Assembly (NCBI RefSeq): GCF_003697845.1
Contig: NZ_RDQE01000004.1
Span: 62,001-126,000, forward strand
From: Halobellus captivus
GTDB lineage: Archaea > Halobacteriota > Halobacteria > Halobacteriales > Haloferacaceae
Length of the DNA stretch: 64,000 nucleotides
Direction: 5' to 3'
Of this stretch, positions 25,689-34,426 are shown one piece after another (within the stretch, counting starts at the first letter, position 1; each line of letters starts with the position of its first letter). The translations under genes and the position numbers were made by a program. Under the pieces are notes generated by a model. The model made no database searches, was not told the DNA's origin, and saw only the letters and a list, made by a program, of their open reading frames with translations.

Positions 25689-26418
25689 CGCGACCACCTC
25701 GGGTGAGCGAGACGAACGCCCCCTCGAGTCCGTCCTCGTGGCCCTCGGCGAGCTCGTCGGGCGTTCCCTCCGCGAGGAGCCGGCCGTCGTCGACGACCCC
25801 GACCCGGTCACAGACCCGTTCGACCTCCCGGAGCGCGTGCGACGCCAGGAGGACGGTGGCGTTCGTCCCGTCGCGGACGCGGGTCAGGACCTCCCGGAGC
25901 GCGGCCACGCCGTTCGGGTCGAGCCCCGCGGTCGGCTCGTCGAGGAGGAGCACCGACGGGTTCGCCAACAGGGCGGCAGCCAGTCCGAGCCGGCGGCGCA
26001 TTCCCTTCGAGTATCCCCCGATCGGGCGGTCGATCGCGTCGGCGAGCCCGACGGTCGCGGCCGCGCCCTCGATGCGCTCGACCACGTCCGCGGGTCCGGA
26101 CCCGACCCCGCGGACGTCGGCGTGGAACGCGAGCGTCTCCCGGCCCGTCTCGCCGGGCGGGAAGCCGGGTCGCTCCGGGAGGAAGCCGATCTCCTCGCGG
26201 ACCCGCCAGCCCGCCGCCGCGGCGTCGCGGCCGCCGACGACGACGCGGCCCGCGTCGGGCCGCTCGTGGCCGGCGACCAGCCGGAACAGGGTGGACTTTC
26301 CCGCGCCGTTGGTGCCGACGAGGCCGTACGCGTCGCCGGGCTCGACCGTGAAGTCGACCCCGGCGAGGGCCTCGAGGTCGCCGTACCGTCTATGGACGTC
26401 GTGGATGTCGATTCGCAT
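25681..26418 (-). CDS. nosF: NosF-like ABC transporter ATP-binding protein
   Basis: 245 residues. Walker A GTNGAGKST (35-43), signature GGYSKGMRRRLGLA (134-147), Walker B VLLLDEPTAGLDP (156-168), switch His in LLASHALREVE. Couples ATP hydrolysis to NosY for maturation of the NosZ Cu sites. Starts two bases after the nosD stop and overlaps nosY, so translation is coupled across the three genes. Confidence 0.9.
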   Translation of the reverse strand: MRIDIHDVHRRYGDLEALAGVDFTVEPGDAYGLVGTNGAGKSTLFRLVAGHERPDAGRVVVGGRDAAAAGWRVREEIGFLPERPGFPPGETGRETLAFHADVRGVGSGPADVVERIEGAAATVGLADAIDRPIGGYSKGMRRRLGLAAALLANPSVLLLDEPTAGLDPNGVAALREVLTRVRDGTNATVLLASHALREVERVCDRVGVVDDGRLLAEGTPDELAEGHEDGLEGAFVSLTRGGRDA

Positions 26419-26420
26419 GG

Positions 26421-27971
26421 TCAGTGGTGTTCGTCTCCGGGGTCGTCGTCGTACTCCACGGTCGGGTCGACGGCCGCGGCGTACGGGCGATACGGCTCGA
26501 CGTCGTGGGAGGGGGACGCGAGCGGCCGGTGGTCGACGATCCCCGCGGTCTCGACGACCGGGAACCGGCTCTCGACCAGCCGGATCGCGTCGAAGGCGGG
26601 GCCGTTCGCGAAGACGGCGGCGGTCGGGTGCTCCTGGACGAGCCGCTCCGCCGCGCCCGCCGGCCGGTGTCTGGCGTCGCCGACGCCGTCGCCGTCGCTG
26701 TCGGCCACGCGGGCGTCCGACCAGTAGTTCCCGCCGTCCGTTTCGTTCCACGCCAGCAGCTCTCGGGTCGTCGTCAGGACCTGCTCGTCGTTGCCGACGA
26801 AGTCGTTGCCGACGACCGCGGTCCCCTGGGTGTCGGCGCTGTGGTGGACGCCGACCCCGTTCGCGTACACGAGGTTGTCCCGCAGCTCGTTGTTCTGGGC
26901 GTTGTAGAGGAAGACGCCGTTCCCGTTGGCGACGAGGTCGTTCCCGCGGACGACGCTGTCCTCTATCTCCTTGAGCAGGATCCCGTGGCCGCTCTTCCCG
27001 CGGTTCGCGACTGCGGTGTTGTTCACGGCCTCGACGCCCTCGCTCACCATGAGCGCGTAGCCCACGTCGTTGTCGGCGGCGACGTTGTCCGCGAGGCGGT
27101 TGTCGTCGGAGTACATGTAGTGGACGCCGTACCGCAGGTCCCACAGGGTGTTCCCGGTCGTCTCGACCTCCGAGGCCCACGAGAAGTAGATCCCGTCGCG
27201 GACGCCCGTGATCTCGTTGTTCCGGATCTCGCTGCCGGTCGTCTCCCAGAGGTTGATCCCGTTGCCGCGATCGACGAACCGCGCGTCCGCGGTGCCCTCG
27301 ATCCGCGAGTCGCGGACGGTCACCTCGTCCGCACCGTTCACCCAGACGCCGAACGCGACGTCGGAGAGGTACAGGTCCGCCAGCGTCGCTCCGTCGGCGC
27401 GCTCCGCCAGGAAGACGCCCGCGTCCTCCGACTCGAGGTCCCCGCCGGAGTCGTGGAGCCGGATCCCCTCGACGGTGACGTTCTCCGCGCGGACCGCGAT
27501 CACGGTGTCCTCGCCGCCGCCGTCGACCATCGCGACGTCAGGCCCCGCGCCGCGGAGGGTCACGTCCCGCGTGTCGACGACGACGGTCTCCTCGGGCTCG
27601 AAGACGCCCGCGACCTCGACGACGTCGCCCGGCTCCGTGGCGTCGACGGCGGCAGCCAGGTCGTCGTAGGTTCCGACCGCCTCGCCCGAGCCGTCGCCCG
27701 CGGACCCGTCGCTCACGACCGTCGCGGCCCCCGGCTCCGTCGGCGGGTCGGGGTCATACGTCGGGTTCTCGACGGCGGGATCGTCCGCCGCGTTCGGCGC
27801 GTCCGCCGCGCCCAGTGCGTCCGTCGCGCCCGCCGATCCGCCGTCGGTCGTCCCCCCGCCGACGGTCGCGGTCGCGACCACGCCGCCGATGACGAGCGCG
27901 GAGACGACCGCGGCCGCGAGCAACACCGCACGGGCCGGGACGAGCCGACCGAGCGGGGGAAGGCGGGACAT
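26421..27971 (-). CDS. nosD: NosD copper-maturation protein (parallel beta-helix)
   Basis: 516 residues. N-terminal membrane anchor (ARAVLLAAAVVSALVIGG, about 13-30), a Thr/Asp-rich linker, then repeated right-handed beta-helix rungs such as NNEITGVRDGIYF, GNTLWDLRYGVHYMYSDDNRLADN and GNDLVANGNGVFLYNAQNNEL, the periplasmic NosD/CASH pattern. The GVHYMYS element is typical of nos copper chaperone subunits. Acts outside the membrane with NosF/NosY. Immediately upstream of nosF and four bases after the small membrane-protein gene. Confidence 0.92.
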   Translation of the reverse strand: MSRLPPLGRLVPARAVLLAAAVVSALVIGGVVATATVGGGTTDGGSAGATDALGAADAPNAADDPAVENPTYDPDPPTEPGAATVVSDGSAGDGSGEAVGTYDDLAAAVDATEPGDVVEVAGVFEPEETVVVDTRDVTLRGAGPDVAMVDGGGEDTVIAVRAENVTVEGIRLHDSGGDLESEDAGVFLAERADGATLADLYLSDVAFGVWVNGADEVTVRDSRIEGTADARFVDRGNGINLWETTGSEIRNNEITGVRDGIYFSWASEVETTGNTLWDLRYGVHYMYSDDNRLADNVAADNDVGYALMVSEGVEAVNNTAVANRGKSGHGILLKEIEDSVVRGNDLVANGNGVFLYNAQNNELRDNLVYANGVGVHHSADTQGTAVVGNDFVGNDEQVLTTTRELLAWNETDGGNYWSDARVADSDGDGVGDARHRPAGAAERLVQEHPTAAVFANGPAFDAIRLVESRFPVVETAGIVDHRPLASPSHDVEPYRPYAAAVDPTVEYDDDPGDEHH

Positions 27972-27975
27972 GGAC

Positions 27976-28752
27976 TCACACCTCCGTTCCGGACCGATCG
28001 GCGGTCGGGGTCGGTTCGTCGTCCTCCGCTGGTCGATCGCGAGCGGGGTCGTCCCCGTCGTCGACGTCGGGGGCGTCCCCCGATATCCGTTCGCGGATCG
28101 CCCCGAACGCCTCGCCGATCGTGACTTTCGAGTCGCGCAACAGGAACGCGACCACGAGCAGGAGGAACCCGAATCCCGCCAGGTAGCCGCCGGGACCGAA
28201 CCACGCGACGCCGCTGATGTTGGCGATCTGGTAGCCCCCCAGGAGCGGCGGCGTGAACTCGGCGACGCCGACGACCGGCGCGTCCTCTCCGAGCGCGTGG
28301 CCGGCCTGGTGGAGCCGGTACTGGACGATCGCGAACGTGCCGACGAAGGCGACCGTGGCCCCGATCAGCTGTCCGAACAATCCGAGCCGGAGCTTCCGCT
28401 CGGTCGGCGCGACCGCGACGAACACCCCCGCGGCCGCCACCGCGAGGAACACCACCGGCCCCAGGATCCACTCCGGCGCGGCGATCGCCTCGGGGTGGAC
28501 CGCGTAGTTCGGCTCGACGAACACCGGATCGGGGTAGTAGAACCCGACGTAGTGGTTGAGCGCCTGGACCTCGGCGTAGTCGCCGCCGAGCCGCGGGTAC
28601 GCGTACATCGTGACCAGCAGGCCCTCCGGGTACTGGGGCGCTTCGAAGGCGATCCGCCAGACGGGCACCGCGAGCGCGACGACGAACATGGCCGCCGCCG
28701 TCACGGGCAGGGCCCGTCTGAGCTCTCTCAGTCGGTCGAGTGGGGGTGTCAT
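27976..28752 (-). CDS. nos-operon four-helix membrane protein
   Basis: 258 residues. Helices at about 15-36, 96-116, 121-144 and 188-205. The large loop after helix 1 contains LLVTMYAYPRLGGDYAEVQALNHYVGF with conserved-looking His67 and Tyr, and helix 3 is followed by YRLHQAGHAL. Proteins with this MYAYP...LNHYVG pattern recur in nos clusters of haloarchaea and Gram-positives next to nosZ/nosD; a role in copper or electron delivery is assumed, not shown. Acidic cytoplasmic tail. Between nosZ (70-base gap) and nosD. Confidence 0.7.
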   Translation of the reverse strand: MTPPLDRLRELRRALPVTAAAMFVVALAVPVWRIAFEAPQYPEGLLVTMYAYPRLGGDYAEVQALNHYVGFYYPDPVFVEPNYAVHPEAIAAPEWILGPVVFLAVAAAGVFVAVAPTERKLRLGLFGQLIGATVAFVGTFAIVQYRLHQAGHALGEDAPVVGVAEFTPPLLGGYQIANISGVAWFGPGGYLAGFGFLLLVVAFLLRDSKVTIGEAFGAIRERISGDAPDVDDGDDPARDRPAEDDEPTPTADRSGTEV

Positions 28753-28822
28753 GGCGTGTGTTCCGGGGTGGTAGGGTGGGATCGGCCGCGTTCAGCGGCC
28801 CGGCGGTTCGTCGCTCGGTGCC

Positions 28823-30907
28823 TCAGTCCCGCGGTTCCACGAGGATCCGCGAGCGCATCTCGAGGTGGAGCGCGCTACAGAAGTACGCGCAGTACGCCCA
28901 GTACACGCCGGGTTCGTCCGCCGTGAACGTCACCTCGCGGGTGTCCTGGGGCGCCAACGCGAGGTTGACGTCGTACTCCGGGATCGCCAGCGAGTGGATC
29001 ACGTCGCTCGTGGTCTCGACGTTGGAGATCCGGATCGTCACCTCGTCGCCCTCGCGGACGGTGACCTCGGGGAACGCGTACTCGTTGCGGCGCGCCCACA
29101 TCTCGATCTCGACGGTGCTCTCGTCGATCCGCTCGAAGGACTCCTCCCCCTCGGGAACGAAGTCGAGGTCGTAGTCGTCGGGGCCCCACGTCTTCGCGGG
29201 CTCGATCTTGTCCTTGTGGACGATGCTGGCGTCGTGCGGCTCGGGGTACGAGGGCTTGTCCTTGACCAGTTCCATCCCGGCGTCGTCGTCGCCGATGTGG
29301 AACAGCTGGTCGTTCTCGGGGTGGATCGGCCCGACCGGGAGGAACCGGTCCTTCGACAGCTTGTTCAGCGAGACGAGGTAGTCGCCCTGCGGCGACGCCG
29401 TGTACGACTCGCTCGCGATGAGGTGGCCGGGGTTGTAGTGGACGTCGTGTTTCTCGACTATCGGCTCCTCGGAGCCGGCCTCGGCCTCGACGGCCGCCTC
29501 GTAGTCCCACTTGACGACCTGCGAGTCGATGAACAGCGTCGTGTACGCGTGGCCGCGGTCGTCGTAGGCGGTGTGGAGCGGTCCCATCCCGACGCGGGGC
29601 TGGCCGAGGATCGCGTCCGCCGGGTCGTCGACCTCCGCGATCTCCTCGACGCCGATGACCGTACAGGTCGGGTCGAGCTTGCCGGAGGCGATCGCGTAGC
29701 TCCCGTCCGGCGTCACGCTGACCCCGTGCGGGCTCTTCGGCGTCGGGACGTACCGGACGATCGGACGGTCGCCCTCGTTGAGCGAGCTGTCCATGGTGCC
29801 GTCGACGACCGGCACGCCGCTTATCTCCTCGTACTCGCCGGCCTCGACGGCGTCCCAGATCGCGGGGATGTCGAACGCCTTCACGTAGTCGCGGTCCGCG
29901 CGGGTCATCTCCCCCTGGGTGACGCCCTCCTCGCTGTTGTAGCCGGTCGCGAAGAACCAGCGGCCCTCCTTGCCGCCGTCGCCGTTGTCCATGTTGCCGT
30001 CGACCTCGACCTGCCACTCGACGTCCATCGTCTCGGGGTCGATGGCGGTGAGGACGGAGCCGTAGGCGTCGGGGTCGTCGACGTCGCGGCCGTCGTTCGG
30101 CATCGGCACGCGGAACTCCCCGACGCCGAAGACGAGCTGGGTGTCCGGCAGCTGCATACACGCCCCGTGGACGGCCTGCGAGTTCGGGACGTTCGTGATC
30201 GCGTCCGTCTCGAAGTACTCCAGGTCGACGCGGGCCATCCGCCCGTTCGCCTTGTCGTTGACGAACAGCCAGCGGCCGTCGTAGTCGTTGTCGGTCTGAG
30301 AGACGCGGGGGTGGTGGGTGTCGCCCCACGTGTAGCCGCCGCCCTCCTCCTCGAGCAGCTCGGTCGTCCTCGCGTCGTGGCCGAACCCCCGCGCGCTCTC
30401 GGCCTGGAACACGGGGATCCGCATGAGTTCGCGCATCGACGGGAGCCCGACGACGCGGATCTCGCCGGTGTGACCGCCGCTGAGGAAGCCGTAGTACTCG
30501 TCGTGTTCGCCCGGCGGGACGCTGTGCTCGCCGCTGGCGCCGGACGAGCCGTCCCCGCCGTTCCCCTCGTCCGAGAGGACGCTCGTACAGCCCGCGAGAC
30601 CGGTCATCGCGCCCACCGCGGCCCCGGCCTTCATGAAGTCGCGGCGGCCGAGCTCCAGCCGCGGAAGGTCGAGACTGGGGCGGCGGGCGGCGGCGGCGTC
30701 GGTCCCCTCCGCGGTCGCGGCGATGTCGCGCTCGTGGTCGGTGATCAGGTGCTCGACGGTGCGGCCGTCGACGATCTCGGGGCCGTCGTCGACCGCCTCG
30801 TCGTCGGCGGGTCCCTCCTCGGTTGCGGAGGCGGTCCCCGCCGCGTCGTCGCGGTGTTCGTCGGCCCGTGCCTCCCGGTCGTCGGTCGGATTCGGATCAG
30901 TAGTCAT
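28823..30907 (-). CDS. nosZ: Nitrous-oxide reductase
   Basis: Reduces N2O to N2 outside the membrane. 694 residues. Seven-bladed propeller with CuZ histidines: DTHHP (198-199), VHGAC (247), SPHGVS, GPLHTAYD, NPGHL, EPHDAS. Cupredoxin CuA site at the C-terminus: C673, C677, H681, M684 in YCAYFCSALHLEM. The Tat signal GRRDFMKAG (R88-R89) with a lipobox-like LAGC (C107) is preceded by an unusually long acidic 87-residue stretch. The ATG lies 11 bases inside the upstream regulator gene, and no later Met fits before the Tat motif. Confidence 0.97.
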   Translation of the reverse strand: MTTDPNPTDDREARADEHRDDAAGTASATEEGPADDEAVDDGPEIVDGRTVEHLITDHERDIAATAEGTDAAAARRPSLDLPRLELGRRDFMKAGAAVGAMTGLAGCTSVLSDEGNGGDGSSGASGEHSVPPGEHDEYYGFLSGGHTGEIRVVGLPSMRELMRIPVFQAESARGFGHDARTTELLEEEGGGYTWGDTHHPRVSQTDNDYDGRWLFVNDKANGRMARVDLEYFETDAITNVPNSQAVHGACMQLPDTQLVFGVGEFRVPMPNDGRDVDDPDAYGSVLTAIDPETMDVEWQVEVDGNMDNGDGGKEGRWFFATGYNSEEGVTQGEMTRADRDYVKAFDIPAIWDAVEAGEYEEISGVPVVDGTMDSSLNEGDRPIVRYVPTPKSPHGVSVTPDGSYAIASGKLDPTCTVIGVEEIAEVDDPADAILGQPRVGMGPLHTAYDDRGHAYTTLFIDSQVVKWDYEAAVEAEAGSEEPIVEKHDVHYNPGHLIASESYTASPQGDYLVSLNKLSKDRFLPVGPIHPENDQLFHIGDDDAGMELVKDKPSYPEPHDASIVHKDKIEPAKTWGPDDYDLDFVPEGEESFERIDESTVEIEMWARRNEYAFPEVTVREGDEVTIRISNVETTSDVIHSLAIPEYDVNLALAPQDTREVTFTADEPGVYWAYCAYFCSALHLEMRSRILVEPRD

Positions 30908-31298
30908 CGTGTCGTGGTCGGGCGTCGGGGGCGTCGGCGTCTCCGCCGTCGCCGCCGCCGCGTTCCGTTCGGACCGCGCGGGCGAGTCGCTCCGCCGCCG
31001 GCTCGCCGAGGACGGCCCGTAACTCCTCGGCGAACGCCGGGACGAGCCGGTCGCGAGCCGCCTCGACGTCGAAGCGGTACCGGTGGCGCGTCCTCCCGCG
31101 GTGCGTCTCGGCGTCGCGCTCGACGAGCCCCTTCTCTACCAGGCGATCGACCGTCCGCTTGACGGTCGTGTACGCGACCTCGTCGCCGCGGCTCCGCACC
31201 GCGTCGAGCAGGTCGCGGGCCGTGAGGGGCGCGTCGGCGCGCCGCAGGACCGAGAGGACCTCGCGTTCCCGCGGTCCGAGCTGTGTCCACTGGGTCAT
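30897..31298 (-). CDS. BlaI/MecI-type winged-helix regulator heading the nos operon
   Basis: 133 residues from the ATG 31296-31298. Winged helix with LGPREREVLSVLRRADAPLTARDLLDAV, VAYTTVKRTVDRLVEKGLVERD and a wing strand RHRYRF: the BlaI/PenR pattern. C-terminal half helical, as in BlaI dimers. No bacterial-type sensor is nearby. Its end overlaps nosZ by 11 bases, so it is cotranscribed with the operon it probably regulates. Palindromes in the region upstream of its ATG are candidate operators. Could also be a general PadR/MarR-like protein. Confidence 0.75.
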   Translation of the reverse strand: MTQWTQLGPREREVLSVLRRADAPLTARDLLDAVRSRGDEVAYTTVKRTVDRLVEKGLVERDAETHRGRTRHRYRFDVEAARDRLVPAFAEELRAVLGEPAAERLARAVRTERGGGDGGDADAPDARPRHDDY

Positions 31299-31310
31299 GG
31301 TTGCCGGAGC

Positions 31311-31397
31311 CGAACGGCGTCGTTCGACCCCGCTAGTGATCACTACGGTCGAATCTCCCCCAAGTCTCCCGCCGAACTGTTCGGAGGTTTAAGTACC
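31311..31397. promoter_or_regulatory. nos operon promoter region with three palindromes
   Basis: Upstream of the regulator-nosZ operon: a TATA-like GGTACTTAAACC (minus strand, 31386-31397); CCGAAC-T-GTTCGG (31372-31384); a perfect 12-base palindrome TAGTGATCACTA (31334-31345); and CGAAC-N6-GTTCG (31311-31326). The CGAAC/GTTCG arms recall an inverted repeat I remember being described for haloarchaeal denitrification promoters. Which protein binds which site is unknown. Confidence 0.55.
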
Positions 31398-32231
31398 CTA
31401 CCCGTCCGCGAACAACTGCGAGAAGAGCGACGCCGTCACGAGCCGGAGGTGTTCGGAAACGGTCGACTTCGCGACGTCGAGCTCGTCGGCGAGGTCCGCG
31501 GCCGACGCGCCGCCCGGCTCGAAGTAGCCGCGTTCGGCCGCGAGAGCCGCGACCTCGGCCTGGCGGTCGGTCACGCCGGTGAGGTCGACGGGAACGACGT
31601 CACACCGCTCGTCGTCGGGACGGCGGTCGACGAGGAGCCGGCGAAGCTCGACGTCGAGGCCGGCGTCCTCGAAGCCGTCGACGACAGCCTCGAGCTCCTC
31701 GTGTCCGCTCAGGACGAACGAGACCAGCAGGTCGCCGTCCGCCATCCGCGTTTCGCGCGGCGAGACCGGAAAGTCCGCGAACGCCGCGGTGAGACCGCCA
31801 CACGAGCAGCCGGCGCAGGTCCCGTCGGCGACGGCGTCCGCGTCGATCCCGTCACCACCGATCCCGCCGCCCGCGTTCGGACCGCTTCCGTCGTTGCCGG
31901 GCGCGATCGTTCCGTCGACGGCGGTAGCCCCGTCGGCGGACGACGTCGTTCCGCCGGTCGACGCGTCCACGGCGATTCCCCCGTCGGTTGCCGGGCGCGC
32001 GTGCTCGACCCCGTCGTGATCGATCGCGTATCGACCGTGTGCACGCCCGCCGAACTCGACGAACTCCAGGACGGACGGCGGGTCGTCGGGCGGATCGGAC
32101 GCGACGAACTCGACCGTGTCGTCGACGGGGTCGACCCGGACGTCCTCCACCTCGGTCGACGCCGAGAGCGTCGCCACGGGACAGCTGTCGCAGGCCGACA
32201 CCGCGAGTTGAACGTGGATCCCGTCGGTCAT
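31398..32231 (-). CDS. Cysteine-rich bat-type HTH regulator (NarO/DmsR-like)
   Basis: 277 residues. The C-terminal HTH_10 (bacterio-opsin activator) domain spans about 221-273 (TDRQAEVAALAAERGYFEPGG, then ADELDVAKSTVSEHLR). Cysteines occur at 14 and 17 (CDSC) and at 139, 142 and 144 (CAGCSC), separated by a low-complexity insert at about 82-136. NarO and DmsR, haloarchaeal regulators of anaerobic respiration, have this combination of N-terminal cysteines and a bat HTH. Location just upstream of the nos promoter supports a role in anaerobic induction. Confidence 0.72.
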   Translation of the reverse strand: MTDGIHVQLAVSACDSCPVATLSASTEVEDVRVDPVDDTVEFVASDPPDDPPSVLEFVEFGGRAHGRYAIDHDGVEHARPATDGGIAVDASTGGTTSSADGATAVDGTIAPGNDGSGPNAGGGIGGDGIDADAVADGTCAGCSCGGLTAAFADFPVSPRETRMADGDLLVSFVLSGHEELEAVVDGFEDAGLDVELRRLLVDRRPDDERCDVVPVDLTGVTDRQAEVAALAAERGYFEPGGASAADLADELDVAKSTVSEHLRLVTASLFSQLFADG

Positions 32232-32400
32232 GGTGGTCGAGGGTACGCTCCCCGCACTCAAATAACGAGGACGGGGTTCCTACGCGGTGAAAACCCGCTC
32301 GTTCCAGTCGCTCGCTCGTGAGGGCCAACTTTCGATCGCGAGGGCCGACGATCGTTTCCGGCTGGCGTGGGCTTTTGACCCGGCGGCGAGACGTGTCGGT

Positions 32401-33201
32401 ATGCCACCGATCGACCTCGGACTCGGGCTCGGAACCTCCGGTCTCGACGACCCCGCGGAGTGTACGGAAAGCGTCGTGACCGCGCTCGAGGCCGGCTACC
32501 GCCACGTCGACACCGCACAGATGTACGACAACGAGGCCGCGGTCGGCGAGGGGATCGCGGCTGCCGACGTCGACCGCGACGAGGTCGTCGTCGCCACCAA
32601 GATACACCCGACGAACCTCGCGCCCGACGACGTCCGCGAGACGGCCCGCGAGAGCCTCGACCGGCTCGGGCTCGACCGCGTCGACCTGTTGTACGTCCAC
32701 TGGCCCACGAAGGCGTACGACGCGGAGGCGACCCTGCCGGTCTTCGACGAGCTCCGCGCCGAGGGCGTGACCGACCACGTCGCGGTCTCCAACTTCACGC
32801 CCGACCTCCTCCGGGAGGCTCGAGCGATCCTCGACTCGCCGATCGCGGCCCACCAGGTGGAGTGTCACCCGCGGTTCCAGCAGCCCGAACTCCGCGAGTT
32901 GGCCACCGAGTTCGACCACCACCTCGTCGGCTACTCGCCGCTCGCCCAGGGTGAGTTGCTCGACGACCCGACCCTCGGGGCGGTCGCCGACCGCAACGAC
33001 GCCTCGCCGGCGGTCGTCGCGCTGGCGTGGGCGCTCGCACGCGACGTGGTCCCGATCCCGAAGGCGACGGGCGACCACGTCACGGAGAACCTCGCCGCGC
33101 TCGACCTCGAACTGTCCGAGGAGGACCTCGACGCGATCGACGGACTGGCGGGCGGCGATCGGACGATCGATCCGGACGACGCCGCCTGGAACCGGAACTG
33201 A
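32401..33201 (+). CDS. Aldo/keto reductase
   Basis: 266 residues, a (beta/alpha)8 NADPH oxidoreductase. The complete catalytic tetrad is D37, Y42 (HVDTAQMYDNE), K67 (VVVATKIHP) and H100 (LLYVHWPT). Cofactor segment PIPKATGDHVTEN near 220. Similar to DkgA-type reductases (2,5-diketo-gluconate, methylglyoxal); substrate unknown. ATG at 32401 preceded by a TTTT element at promoter distance. An in-frame upstream extension is not homologous. Confidence 0.88.
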   Translation: MPPIDLGLGLGTSGLDDPAECTESVVTALEAGYRHVDTAQMYDNEAAVGEGIAAADVDRDEVVVATKIHPTNLAPDDVRETARESLDRLGLDRVDLLYVHWPTKAYDAEATLPVFDELRAEGVTDHVAVSNFTPDLLREARAILDSPIAAHQVECHPRFQQPELRELATEFDHHLVGYSPLAQGELLDDPTLGAVADRNDASPAVVALAWALARDVVPIPKATGDHVTENLAALDLELSEEDLDAIDGLAGGDRTIDPDDAAWNRN

Positions 33202-33224
33202 CCGGGGGACCTCGGGAACGTCAT

Positions 33225-34301
33225 TCAGACCGCCGTGAGCCGCGTTTCGAGCTCCGCGTCGATCCGCTCGACGAGGTCCGCCATCGGCTCGTCGAGATAC
33301 GTCACCCACTGGTCGAGAAAGCCCGACCGCCCGAGAACGCGAACCACCCGATAGATCGGTCGTCGGTCCGCGAATCCCTCGGGGAGCCCGCCGGCGCGGT
33401 CGCGGTAGCCCGCGTACACCGCCTCGCCGAACCGTTCGGGGCCCTCGTAGTCGAAGCCGTTACAGAGCTGGTCGCGCGCGCGGACCAGATCGCGGGCGGG
33501 GTCGCCCACGTGGGACAGCTCCCAGTCGAGGAGCCCCACGCCGGGGTCGTCGCCAGCCCCGTCGTCCGTTCCGTCGCCCGCAACGCCGCCCGCCCGTCCC
33601 TCCTCCGCGAGGAACGCGTTTGGGGGCGCGACGTCGCCGTGGAGCAGCGCCGCGGGCGCGCCGTCGAGCCGCTCCCGGTTCGACTCGACGCAGTCGATGG
33701 CGGCGTCGAAGTGGCGGGCGAGCCGGTCGGTCGTGCCGATCTCGCGGGTGCGCTCGATCGTCGCGAGCAGCGTGTCGGTCCACGAGGCCGTCTCGACCTC
33801 GAGGCCAGGATCGATATCGTCCGGACCGCCGTCGTCGGGGGCGCCATCGACGGCTTCCCCGACGCCGACCCGTTCGCCGCGGCCGACGATCTCGCCGTGG
33901 CCCTCGAACCGCTCGGCGTGGAGGGTCGCGAGCGTCGCGCCGACCCGCCGGAGCAGCGTCTCCCGCCGCTCGTCGTCGGCCGCTTCGAGAACCTCGTGGA
34001 GATCGCGTCCCGGGGCGGGCGCGGTCGCGAGATAGGGGACGGCCGCGTCCGGGTCGGCGGCGAGGACCGCGGGAACCGGGATCTGCCGCCGAGCCGAGAC
34101 GTACTCCAGGACCGCCCGTTCGCGGGCGATCCGGCTCCCGTCGCCCGCGATCGCGACCTTGAGGTACGCGCGGTCGCCGTCGACGAGGTCCACGCCGACG
34201 GTCTCGTTGCCGCCGTTCCAGGAGGGACCGACGCCGACGAGTCCCTCGACCCGACGGTCCGGAAAGGCAACGGCGAGAGCCGTCTCGACGGGGTCGTCCA
34301 T
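33225..34301 (-). CDS. Phosphotransferase (APH/choline-kinase fold)
   Basis: 358 residues. Protein-kinase-like fold: nucleotide-binding lobe with NGGNETVGVDL and YLKVA (K48), catalytic loop LLHGDVAPPNAF (H221, D223, N228), metal Asp in GLLDWE (D259). Two acidic Gly/Asp-rich inserts (about 142-168 and 234-253) are haloarchaeal embellishments. Phosphorylates a small molecule (sugar, choline-like or aminoglycoside-like); no evidence for antibiotic resistance. Monocistronic. Confidence 0.82.
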   Translation of the reverse strand: MDDPVETALAVAFPDRRVEGLVGVGPSWNGGNETVGVDLVDGDRAYLKVAIAGDGSRIARERAVLEYVSARRQIPVPAVLAADPDAAVPYLATAPAPGRDLHEVLEAADDERRETLLRRVGATLATLHAERFEGHGEIVGRGERVGVGEAVDGAPDDGGPDDIDPGLEVETASWTDTLLATIERTREIGTTDRLARHFDAAIDCVESNRERLDGAPAALLHGDVAPPNAFLAEEGRAGGVAGDGTDDGAGDDPGVGLLDWELSHVGDPARDLVRARDQLCNGFDYEGPERFGEAVYAGYRDRAGGLPEGFADRRPIYRVVRVLGRSGFLDQWVTYLDEPMADLVERIDAELETRLTAV

Positions 34302-34426
34302 GCCTCCGGTGGCCGGGCGACGAGAAAAAACGTTCCGCCCGTCGTTCGATCCGCGAAGTGGCGTCGGTTTCCCGGACCCTCGCAGCGACCGACAAGGTCA
34401 TACGCCCTCCGCGACTTCCTCGTCCG

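Noticed and set aside
33225-34301. Reading the APH-fold protein as an antibiotic-resistance determinant
   Set aside because: The kinase fold is shared by many small-molecule kinases; no aminoglycoside-specific features and no mobile context are seen.
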